Source of the DNA: Achatina immaculata
Taxonomy: Eukaryota; Mollusca; Gastropoda; Stylommatophora; Achatinidae
NCBI GenBank assembly: GCA_009760885.1
Contig: CM019713.1
Location: 21,646,427 to 21,710,426 of the forward strand
Direction of reading: 5' to 3'
DNA length: 64,000 nucleotides
This document shows, piece after piece, positions 46,294-55,725 of this stretch. Position 1 is the stretch's first letter. Each line of letters starts with the position of its first letter. The position numbers were made by a program, and so were the translations under genes. The notes under the pieces were generated by a model. The model made no database searches. It worked only from the letters and a program-made list of their open reading frames with translations, and was not told the origin of the DNA.

Positions 46294-46428
46294 TCTAAGA
46301 TGCTATATAGAACCTATACTTCTAAGATGCTATATAGAACCTATAATTCTAAGATGCTATATAGAACCTATACTTCTAAGATGCTATATAGAACCTATAC
46401 TTCTAAGATGCTATATAGAACCTATACT
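46294..46428 (+). repeat. 27-bp repeat (5 units) from the RT thumb region
   Basis: TCTAAGATGCTATATAGAAC starts at 46,294, 46,321, 46,348, 46,375 and 46,402. It encodes RCYIEPILL. The single-copy counterpart is KCYIEPILLYGSESW at about 60,760-60,800. Confidence 0.95.
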
Positions 46429-46724
46429 ACTTTTGCAAGTGAAACAAGGACCATGAACAAACAACTAGAGCAAAGAACAAAGGCTACTACTGAAATGTGG
46501 TTCTAAGAAAGATGCCTTGCATACCATGGACACCCAGAAAGACCAATGAAGAAATATTGCAGGAGGTTGCAATACTGTTGCCATACATAAGAAAGAGATA
46601 ATCAAAGTTTCTCGACACATCAGCAGACATGCAGGTCTCGAAAAATTGGTCGCGACTGGAAAGGTAAATGACAAAAGACACAGAGGGCGAAGAAGAGAGA
46701 CATACCTGGATGATCTGACTGCAT

Positions 46725-47195
46725 GTTTTATGTGAGAAGAAGAAGAAAGACATATCTGGATGGCCTGACTGCATGTTTTGGTGTGATAAGAAGAAGACAG
46801 ACATACCTGGATGATCTGACTGCATGTTTTGGTGTGATAAGAAGAAGAGAGACATATAACTGGATGACCTGACTGCATGTTTCGGTGTGATAAGAAGAAG
46901 AGAGACATATAACTGGATGACCTGACTGCATGTTTCGGTGTGATAAGAAGAAGAGAGACATACCTGGATGACCTGACTGCATGTTTTGGTGTGATAAGAA
47001 GAAGAGAGACATACCTGGATGACCTGACTGCATGTTTTGGTGTGATAAGAAGAAGAGAGACATACCTGGATGACCTGACTGCATGTTTTGGTGTGATAAG
47101 AAGAGAGACATACCTGGATGACCTGACTGCATATTTTAGTGTGAGAAGAAGAAGAGAGACATACCTGGATAGTCTGACTGCATGGTTTGTGGGAA
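46725..47195 (+). repeat. 51-bp repeat (about 9 units) from the LINE C-terminus
   Basis: GTGATAAGAAGAAGAGAGAC recurs at 46,991 and 47,042 and on both sides, with a few units of 48 or 54-57 bp. It encodes RRRETYLDDLTACFGVI, corresponding to the RGR...YLD.L..W segment just before the stop codon of this LINE class. Confidence 0.92.
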
Positions 47196-47275
47196 AACAA
47201 GAATTAAATTGACTCGAGACAAGGACAGTCCAGCGAGATAGAGACAGATGTCCACCTTCTCGTCACTGATCTTGT

Positions 47276-47660
47276 AATCAACACACAGAAAGTGTCAATA
47301 TAATCAACACACAGAAAGTGTCAATATAATCAACACACAGAAAGTGTCAATATAATCAACACACAGAAAGTGTCAATATAATCAACACATAGAAAGTGTC
47401 AATATAATCAACACACAGAAAGTGTCAGTATAATCAACACACAGAAAATGTCAAAATAATCAACACACAGAAAGTGTCAATATAATCAGCACACAGAAAG
47501 TGTCAATATAATCAGCACACAGAAGGTGTCAGTATAATCAACACACAGAAAGTGTCAGTATAATCAACACACAGAAAGTGTCAGTATAATCAACACACAG
47601 AAAGTGTCAGTATAATCAACACACAGAAAGTGTCAGTATAATCAACACACACACACACAC
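47276..47660. repeat. 26-bp array, block 3, ending in (CA)n
   Basis: AATCAACACACAGAAAGTGT plus CAATAT or CAGTAT, about 14 units, ending in a short CA run at 47,646-47,660. Confidence 0.93.
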
Positions 47661-48189
47661 TCACACAAATCATGCTCCACGTAAACAGCTTTTTATTTTA
47701 CAATGCAAAAATGCAGCCAAGTAAAAAACATCTATAAGACTTAGTTGTACATTATGATGACACATATGATGACGTATATTATGCAGAAAATGTTTATATG
47801 AATTCTTCTATTCCAAATCTTCTTCATTGTTCTAGATCTATGTTTCAGATGAGCACATACAATCAATACATTGCTAGTGGCGGAACATAAAAAAACTATT
47901 CTTCAACAAAATGAATAATTCATTAGAGATGTTTTGATGAAGAAGATCTACAATGTGAGCACCATCGACTAAGATTACTTCACAAAGTGGGGAGCGGAAA
48001 CTCTATTTTAGTTTCTCGTTGGCAGCTGAACGTTTTGGTTTTTTTTTTCGAATGTCAAAACCAGAGAAATGCCCAAAAATATTTCTAGTGATAAGAACTG
48101 GACTTTAACAGTCCGACCTGGGATATTATTGGCGAGAAAATGTGACTTTTTACTGTTTGTTATCTCGAAGATGGTACGGGCTGAAACAA
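47661..48189. other. Unique spacer, nothing recognised
   Basis: AT-rich. The minus-strand open frame at 48,008-48,304 is driven on one side by the 21-bp repeat. Confidence 0.5.
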
Positions 48190-48290
48190 TAAACTGACTG
48201 GATCTATTAACAAATTGACTGGATCTATTAACAAATTGACTGGATCTATTAACAAATTGACTGGATCTATTAACAAATTGATCTATCAAC
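48190..48290. repeat. 21-bp repeat, about 4.7 units
   Basis: The unit is TTGACTGGATCTATTAACAAA. The last unit is shortened to TTGATCTATCAACAAA. Confidence 0.92.
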
Positions 48291-48304
48291 AAAGACTCTG
48301 ACAC

Positions 48305-48665
48305 TTAACTCATTCATTCATTCATTTGCATGCCCCTTGCGGAACTTTGCCTCCCAAACAACACTCCTGGAGGCCTCTCGGTTGTGAGCAAGATGGCCTA
48401 CTGCTGCTGCATCCATTTGCAGATCGTCAACGATGTCTTGCAGCCATCTTCGTTTTGGTCTTCCTCTTTTTCTTTTTTCCCATTATGTATCCTTCCAATA
48501 TGGTCTTCTCTAAATTATCATGACGTTTAATGTGTCCAAAATATTTAAGTTTTCTCTCTTTAATCCTCTTTACTTGCCAACCTTCTTCAATATTAAGCTC
48601 TTGTAGTATAGATATATTTGTTCTTTTTTGTGTCCACGATATTTGGAGAACTCTTCTGTAGCATT
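48305..48665 (-). pseudogene. LINE C-terminal tail and (TGAA)n 3' end, minus strand
   Basis: The minus strand reads ISILQELNIEEGWQVKRIKE, then RKLKYFGHIKRHDNLEKTIL, then LEGYIMGKKKK and, after a frameshift, RRWLQDIVDDLQMDAA and HLAHNREASRSVVWEAKF, ending before a GAATGAATGAATGAG tail. The order K.RKL.YFGH..R, then LEG...GKR.RGRP..RWL.DI, then A..R..WR is the RTE/Jockey-type tail beyond the RT thumb. Since the tail points left, the element inserted in minus orientation and is 5' truncated. One frameshift is visible. Confidence 0.82.
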
Positions 48666-48920
48666 TACATTCACTTAACTAACAAGCATATTTTATAATC
48701 TCGTAAATAACATGTTCTTGACAGCGCAGCAGATGATTCCTTTTTTTAATAAAACATGATCACATTTATAACAGATGTTAGCTGCTTATTTACCTTCATT
48801 CTCTTTTGTACTTCTTCTTTTTCTTCTTCGCGATAATTCTCTAACGTCGATATTTCTGAAATAATCGGTAGTCAGCTAGAGTTGGTGTATATTCCTATAT
48901 ATCTTCACCAGATCTGATAT
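48666..48920. other. Unique spacer, nothing recognised
   Basis: Pyrimidine-rich between 48,800 and 48,830. No gene seen. Confidence 0.5.
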
Positions 48921-48924
48921 ACGT

Positions 48925-49335
48925 GTTGGGCACATCTGTCTTCTCTGTATCTTACATGTTGGCCACATCTATCTTCTCTGTATCTTACATGTTGGAAACA
49001 CCTGTCTTCTCTGTATCTTACATGTTGGCCACATCTATCTTCTCTGTATCTTACATGTTGGAAACACCTGTTTTCTCTGTATCTTACATGTTGGAAACAC
49101 CTGTTTTCTCTGTATCTTACATGTTGGAAACACCTGTTTTCTCTGTATCTTACATGTTGGAAACACCTGTTTTCTCTGTATCTTACATGTTGGAAACACC
49201 TGTCTTCTCTGTATCTTACATGTTGGGCACACCTGTCTTCTCTGTATCTTACATGTTGGCCACATCTATCTTCTCTGTACCTTACATTTTGCCCACTCCT
49301 GTCTTCTCTGTACCTTACATGTTGGGCACTCGTGC
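48925..49335. repeat. 33-bp tandem array, about 12 units
   Basis: The unit contains CTCTGTATCTTACATGTTGG plus AAACACCTGTTTT. The plus frame 48,923-49,423 reads VFSVSYMLETP repeatedly and the minus frame is open too, so neither is likely to be a gene. Confidence 0.94.
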
Positions 49336-49399
49336 AGAAAATGTTCTCCCATCATCTTACCAGCGCCACATGTCAGTTGGGTCGATTTCAAACTCGAAA

Positions 49400-50055
49400 G
49401 AGTTATACCTCAGTCTGTTGTGACAGGTGTCTGGTATCTCAATCTGTTGTGACTTGTGTCTGGTACCTCAGTCTGTTGTGACAGGTGTCTGGTACCTCAA
49501 TCTGTTGTGACTTGTGTCTGGTACCTCAGTCTGTTGTGACAGGTGTCTGGTACCTCAATCTGTTGTGACTTGTGTCTGGTACCTCAGTCTGTTGTGACAG
49601 GTGTCTGGTACCTCAATCTGTTGTGACTTGTGTCTGGTACCTCAGTCTGTTGTGACAGGTGTCTGGTACCTCAATCTGTTGTGACTTGTGTCTAGTACCT
49701 CAGTCTGTTGTGACAGGTGTCTGGTATCTCAATCTGTTGTGACTTGTGTCTGGTACCTCAGTCTGTTGTGACAGGTGTCTGGTATCTCAATCTGTTGTAA
49801 CTTGTGTCTGGTACCTCAGTCTGTTGTGACAGGTGTCTGGTATTTCAATCTGTTGTGACTTGTGTCTGGTACCTCAGTCTGTTGTGACAGGTGTCTGGTA
49901 TCTCAATCTGTTGTGACTTGCGTCTGGTACCTCAGTCTGTTGTGACTTATGTCTGGTATCTCAATCTGTTGTGACTTGCGTCTGGTACCTCATTCTGTTG
50001 TGACAGGTGTCTGGTATCTCAATCTGTTGTGACTTGTGTCTGGTACCTCTGTTGT
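49400..50055. repeat. 29-bp array organised as a 58-bp dimer
   Basis: Units contain TCTGTTGTGACAGGTGTCTG or TCTGTTGTGACTTGTGTCTG and alternate strictly (49,443, 49,472, 49,501), with CCTCAG and TCTCAA alternating in step. About 11 dimers. The alternation breaks near 49,930. Confidence 0.94.
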
Positions 50056-50154
50056 GACCAGTGCGGACTTGAGAAATGGTCACGTGCTCTTCTGTACCTG
50101 GTTGGTGGTACTAGCGCGCATTTTTCAGTTGTTCTTGAATGTTAATTTTACCAC

Positions 50155-50885
50155 AGATTTAGCTTCTTCGTATGTCAAACTTGTATCTTCTGTTTGTGGT
50201 AAGCTTCTTAGTATGTCAAACTTGTATCTTCTGTTTGTGGTAAGCTTCTTAGTATGTCAAACTTGTATATGTGTGTGGTAAGCTTCCTTGTATGTCAAAC
50301 TTGTATCTTCTGTTTGTGGTAAGCTTCTTCGTATGTCAAACTTGTATCTTCTGTTTGTGGTAAGCTTCTTCGTATGTCAAACTTGTATCTTCTGTTTGTG
50401 GTAAGCTTCTTCGTATGTCAAACTTGTATCTTCTGTTTGTGGTAAGCTTCCTTGTATGTCAAACTTGTATCTTCTGTTTGTGGTAAGCTTCCTTGTATGT
50501 CAAACTTGTATCTTCTGTTTGTGGTAAGCTTCCTTGTATGTCAAACTTGTATCTTCTGTTTGTGGTAAGCTTCCTTGTATGTCAAACTTGTATCTTCTGT
50601 TTGTGGTAAGCTTCCTTGTATGTCAAACTTGTATCTTCTGTTTGTGGTAAGCTTCCTTGTATGTCAAACTTGTATCTTCTGTTTGTGGTAAGCTTCCTTG
50701 TATGTCAAACTTGTATCTTCTGTTTGTGGTAAGCTTCCTTGTGTGTCAAATTTGTATCTTCTGTTTGTGGTAAGCTTCCTTGTATGTCAAACTTGTATCT
50801 TCTGTTTGTGGTAAGCTTCCTTGTATGTCAAACTTGTATCTTCTGTTTGTGGTAAGCTTCCTTGTATGTCAAACTTGTATTTTCT
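50155..50885. repeat. 41-bp tandem array, about 17 units
   Basis: The unit contains GTATGTCAAACTTGTATCTT and CTGTTTGTGGTAAGCTTCCT. Each unit holds a HindIII site (AAGCTT). The left units have CTTCTTCG or CTTCTTAG; the right ones are uniform CTTCCTTG. Confidence 0.95.
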
Positions 50886-51845
50886 GACACACACTGGCAG
50901 GCCAAGCCATATCAGCCATACACTGGCAGGTCAAGCCATGTCAGTCACACAAACTGGCAGGTCAAACCATGTCAGTCACACGCTGGCAGGTCAAGCCATA
51001 TCAGCCACCTATTGGAAGGTCAAGCCATGTCAATCACACAAACTGGCAGGTCAAACCATGTCAGTCACACGCTGGCAGGTCAAGCCATATCAGCCACATA
51101 TTGGAAGGTCAAGCCATGTCAGCCACATACTGTCAGATCAAGCCATGTTAGTCTCATACTGTCAGATCAAGCCATGTTAGTCTCATACTGTCAGATCAAG
51201 CCATGTTAGTCTCATACTGTCAGATCAAGCCATGTTAGTCTCATACTGTCAGATCAAGCCAGGTTAGTCTCATACTGTCAGATCAAGCCAGGTTAGTCTC
51301 ATACTGTCAGATCAAGCCATGTTAGTCTCATACTGTCAGATCAAGCCATGTTAGTCTCATACTGTCAGATCAAGCCATGTTAGTCTCATACTGTCAGATC
51401 AAGCCATGTTAGTCTCATACTGTCAGATCAAGCCATGTTAGTCTCATACTGTCAGATCAAGCCAGGTTAGTCTCATACTGACAGATCAAGCCATGTTAGT
51501 CTCATACTGTCAGATCAAGCCATGTTAGTCTCATACTGATAGATCAAGCCATGTTAGTCTCATACTGACAGATCAAGCCAGGTTAGTCTCATACTGTCAG
51601 ATCAAGCCAGGTTAGTCTCATACTGTCAGATCAAGCCAGGTTAGTCTCATACTGACAGATCAAGCCATGTTAGTCTCATACTGACAGATCAAGCCATGTT
51701 AGTCTCATACTGTCAGATCAAGCCAGGTTAGTCTCATACTGACAGATCAAGCCATGTTAGTCTCATACTGACTGATCAAGCCATGTTAGTCTCATACTGT
51801 CAGATCAAGCCAGGTTAGTCTCATACTGTCAGATCAAGCCACAGG
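50886..51845. repeat. 29-bp array with two subfamilies
   Basis: The left part (50,886-51,120) has ACTGGCAGGTCAAGCCATGT plus CAGTCACAC. The right part has CATACTGTCAGATCAAGCCA plus TGTTAGTCT, about 25 units, with GACAGATC and CAGGTTAG variants. The shared core TCA-GCCA shows common descent. Confidence 0.93.
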
Positions 51846-51960
51846 ACGATCTGACCGTCAGGATTACACTCAGCCACATCTAGAAAAGTCTCCACATCTG
51901 CCAGCTTCAGAACCGTCGTCTATGTCGTCATCAGGCTACTCAAGGAGATAGAATTGCTTT
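51846..51960. other. Short unique spacer
   Basis: Nothing recognised. Confidence 0.5.
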
Positions 51961-52190
51961 TCAAAAGGTAGGGAGAGAGAGAGAGAGAGAGAGGAAAGAG
52001 AGAGAGAGTGAACCAAAGGAAGATGAAGACGGAGAGAGAGATGGAAGTGAGAATATGAATATGAAAGAAAGAGAGAGCTCCAGAGGAAGATCAGGAGAGG
52101 AAAGAGTAATAGAAAATGAGATGAGAAGAGAAAGAGAGAGCGCCAGAGGAAGAGGATGAGAGAGAGAGAGAATGAGAGAAAGCAGAGAGA
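51961..52190 (+). repeat. Purine-rich GAGA tract, 230 bp
   Basis: Strong purine bias on the plus strand, with GAGAGA runs separated by GGAAGA or CCAGAGGAAG. The minus-strand Ser/Leu-rich frames are its reading. Confidence 0.85.
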
Positions 52191-53020
52191 CAGCCTGCAC
52201 TTTGACATAAAAAATAAATGCTTGTACTGAGCGATTGCCTGTAATGAGACTGGGTGTAAATAACGCTTTCGTTCTATCTTCCGCTTATTCATTGAGGAAA
52301 TCTAGCGTTGTAAAGGCCATGTGAAACATTCATACTTGCTCCAGGGCGTATCGCGTGATTTACTGGAGCGATAGGCCGTTGTGTTTGTATATTTAATGTC
52401 AGTCTCCGGTTCATTCCGTGCCTAGATTCTGTTCCAAAGTTCAGTTTGAACATTCTGGTACAGAGCTACCACGCTTCCTGCAGCGACAGCTCAGCACAGT
52501 CCTGCCAATTCAATCAAGTTGTTCCGCGCACAGCACAACAGCCGTTTTGTAGCACAGTAAATAATTGAGCTACAGCTGTGCTACAGTTGACGAGGTGCAT
52601 TTAATCAGAGTTTAACCAGACAATACCAGGACTTTATCACGTAAGGGGAGAAATAAATCCCATACTTTATTGCTGTCAGCGGCCTTACATTGTGAACCTA
52701 TGTCCAATGTCAAACTGTTCTACTTTTACGTATCTGCGTACTGCGTCATCTATCATGGAGCAATGTAAATCTCGTACTTTGTTGTTTATTTATTGATGTA
52801 TCCATCAGTTCTTCCTGTAAGTGTTTGCGTTCTGAAAGTTTACCTGGTTTCTCTGATCTGGCATTTGTGTCATACTCTGAGACAACAGATGCTACAACAA
52901 TTATTTCTCAATCTGTCAGCAAGAAGAAGAACAATTGTCACATTGGATGAGGGCGGACTCGAGTACTTCCAAATCTGGAGTGGATCTGTGGTCTCCACTA
53001 CCATGTTAGTTACAATCAGA
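52191..53020. other. Unique spacer of about 830 bp, no supported gene
   Basis: More balanced base composition than its neighbours. A 79-codon plus frame (52,793-53,032) begins MMYPSVLPVSVCVLKVYLVS, suggesting a hydrophobic start, but it runs into the next array and has no other support. An undetected exon cannot be ruled out. Confidence 0.5.
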
Positions 53021-54375
53021 CTACCCAAATAGCTATAGGCGGACCAGCAAGTTAGTTACAACCAGACTACTCAGTTAGTTACAGCCGGACCACCAAGTTA
53101 GCTACAGCCGGACCACCCAGTTTGCTACAACCATACTACCCAGTTAGTTACAACATTATTACCCAGTTAGCTATAGGCAGACCGCCAAGTTAGTTACAAC
53201 GGGAATACGCAGTTAGTTACAAAAGTACTATCGAGTTAGTTATAGCCGAACCACCAAATTAGTTACACACAGACTACCCAGTTAGCTATAGACGGACCAC
53301 CAAGGTAGTTACAACCAGACTACCAAGTTAGTTACAACCATACTACCCAGTTAGTCAAAACCTTACTACCCAGTTAGTTATAGGTGGACCACCAAGTTAG
53401 TTACAGCCGGACCACTCAGTTAATTATAACCATACTACTCAATAGGCTATATACGATCTACCCAGTTAGCTATAGGCAGACCACGAAATTAATTACAATC
53501 GTACTACTCAGCTATAGCCGAACCACCACATTAGTTACAACCAGACTACCAAGTTAGATATAGGCAGACCACCAAGTTAATTATAACCATACTATTCCGT
53601 TAGCTATAGGCGGACCACCAAGTTAGTTACAACCAGACTACCCAATTAGTTGTAGCTGACCACCAAGTTAGTTACAACCTTACAACTCAGTTAGTTAGAT
53701 CGAGACTACCAAGTTAGTTATTACCATACTACCCAGCTAACTGTAGGCGGACTACCCAGCTAGCTGTATGCGGACTACCCAGCTAGCTCTGTAGGCGGAC
53801 TACCCAGCTAACTGTAGGCGGACTATCCAGCTAGCTATAGGCGGAGCTAGCTATAGGCGGACTACCCAGCTAGCTGTATGCGGACTACCCAGCTAGCTGT
53901 AGGCGGACTACCCAGCTAACTGTAGGCGGACTACCCAGCTAACTGTAGGCGGACTACCCAGCTAGCTGTAGGCGGACTACCCAGCTAACTGTAGGCGGAC
54001 TACCCAGCTAGCTATAGGCGGACTACCCAGCTAACTGTAGACGGACTACCCAGCTAGCTATAGGCGGACTACCCAGCTAACTGTAGGCGGACTACCCAGC
54101 TAGCTATAGGCGAACTACCCAGCTAGCTGTAGGCGGACTACCCAGCTAACTGTAGGCGGACTACTCAGCTAGCTATAGGCGGACTACCCAGCTAGCTGTA
54201 GGCGGACTACCCAGCTAGCTGTAGGCAGACTACCCAGCTAACTGTAGGCAGACTACCCAGCTAGTTGTATGCGGACTACCCAGCTAGCTGTAGGCGGACT
54301 ACCCAGCTAGCTGTATGCGGACTACCCAGCTAGCTGTATGCGGACTACCCAGCTAGCTGTAGGCGGATTACCCAG
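53021..54375. repeat. 23-bp array with a degenerate left half and uniform right half
   Basis: The right part (53,715-54,375) is GGCGGACTACCCAGCTAGCT plus GTA, about 28 units. The left part shows the same frame of words, AGACTACCCAGTTAGTTACA, at 22-24-bp spacing with many substitutions. Confidence 0.92.
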
Positions 54376-54523
54376 CTAGTCAGGTTGAAGACTTATCAGA
54401 GGGCAAAGTACTGGCCAGGTCTAGCTGGTTGATCCAGATAACCACCTGTCCTTCTGCCATGGTTATCCTGCTGCCGGTCGTCATGTCAGACCGTCCATTA
54501 TCTTCTCTCTCGGCCTCCCGAGA

Positions 54524-55115
54524 GTACATCAAATTCTTTCACGGCATGCCCCGCCTTATCTATGGAACCTGTATAAATTTAGCCCAAAGTGCAGCCAACG
54601 CTTGAACAACATATGTCTTCCAAAACCTAGACTTGATCTTTACAAGAAAAGCTTTACTTATTCTGCTGCTCATCTTTGGAATACCCTCCCATCCTATACA
54701 AAAAATATAAATTATACTCCTTCCTACAACTACAGACTTTCCCAATATCTATTTGATGTCGACTACATGCCTCTATGAATTATAAAACTTAAAAGTTATC
54801 TTAAACTGCTCTTACAGACACCGAATACAATTAATTGTTTTCTGAATAGTCCCGAAAATTTTGTTTAGTAGATAGTCATTTATTATGTATGTAGTTACTT
54901 CTGTACTGAGTGAATGTTTAAGAGCGAAACGTAAATGTTATATTTTATTTTATGTCTCTCAGCTTCAATGTTAGTTATGTTTGTTATATGAACAGCATAT
55001 TTGTAGAATGTCTGGAATAGAGTGAAAGATGTATGATAAAGGGCAGAATGTCAGACGGGCCTGCGTGCCCAATTCTTAACCCTTTTGAAATAAAGATCAA
55101 TCAATCGATCAATCA
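54524..55115 (+). mobile_element. CR1/L2-like LINE (family IV), second 3' copy
   Basis: Collinear with 41,476-42,055 and nearly identical. It again encodes HAPPYLWNL, KPRLDLYKKSF and YSAAHLWNTLPSYTKN, then the 3' UTR with GGGCAGAATGTCAGACGGGC and AATAAAGATCAATCAATCGA. It begins at GTACATCAAATTC, so it is slightly shorter on the 5' side than the 41-kb copy. Small differences, such as a four-base insertion near 54,709, show that they are separate insertions or old duplicates. It has no RT palm and cannot move on its own. Confidence 0.87.
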
Positions 55116-55725
55116 ATCCCTCTATGGTTCCGAGCCAGTTTATCCTCTGTTGCTTGTCTCTTGCATGTGGCTGTGCCTAGGAAGTAATAAACTACTTTTC
55201 ATAAAACAAGCCATTCACAGTTAGAATGTGACACAATGTGACTAGAATGTTATCGTTGATTGTGTCATTGATGAATTAGACTAGAATGTTGTGATTGTGT
55301 CACTGAGGAAGGACACAGAAAAGACAACATCTCTAACTTCCTCCATCAAACACTGTCACAGGCGTACCTGGACAACTTTTGCTTTCTTTGATTACTGCCC
55401 CAACACTTTCCAAGAACTGGATGTTCGACGCTATCTTTCTTCTTCTTCTTCTTCTTCTTTGTTCGCCTCAACATTTAGCCGACAGTTGTGTTGATGATAT
55501 ACATCTTGTGACCCGATACATCAGACTTCTGCTCGCGGTAATTTAAGAGTGCATTCTGGTCACTCTTCTCTTCATCAGACTAACACCTGTTTCCGGGGGT
55601 ACCACTGGAAGGTAGAGTAGGGTCTTGACCGGCTGTGTCTCGCCAGCCCTGATTCGCTCAGCTGTTGCTCTCTGTCCGATTCAGCTCGAGCACCACGTCT
55701 TCGCAAGGCCCTACGCCAAATTCTG
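55116..55725. other. Unique spacer of about 610 bp with a short TCT run
   Basis: TTCTTC run at 55,437-55,458. The minus-strand frame entering from the next array reads RIWRRALRRRGARAESDREQ, basic but not matched to any family I know. No gene call. Confidence 0.5.

Larger units (their letters stand above)
45528..47275 (+). pseudogene. Family I LINE relic with three internal in-frame tandem expansions
   Basis: In order on the plus strand: RSVKQGCVLSAHLFSTF and SEIIMREVKK (RT motif B), VKIGG, then RKVHNIRHAGETVLIVES five times (former YADD box), a decayed region, LEIRKRVLRCYIEPILL with RCYIEPILL five times, EQRTKATTEMWF (EMWF.RR), then RRRETYLDDLTACFGVI about nine times, and a final DRDRCP near 47,245. 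A related LINE at 59.1-61.2 kb has each segment once or has lost it. Stops lie at about 46,064 and 46,504, among others. Upstream RT and endonuclease are missing. It lies inside the 26-bp satellite. The catalytic Asp pair is gone, so it is inactive. Confidence 0.85.
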
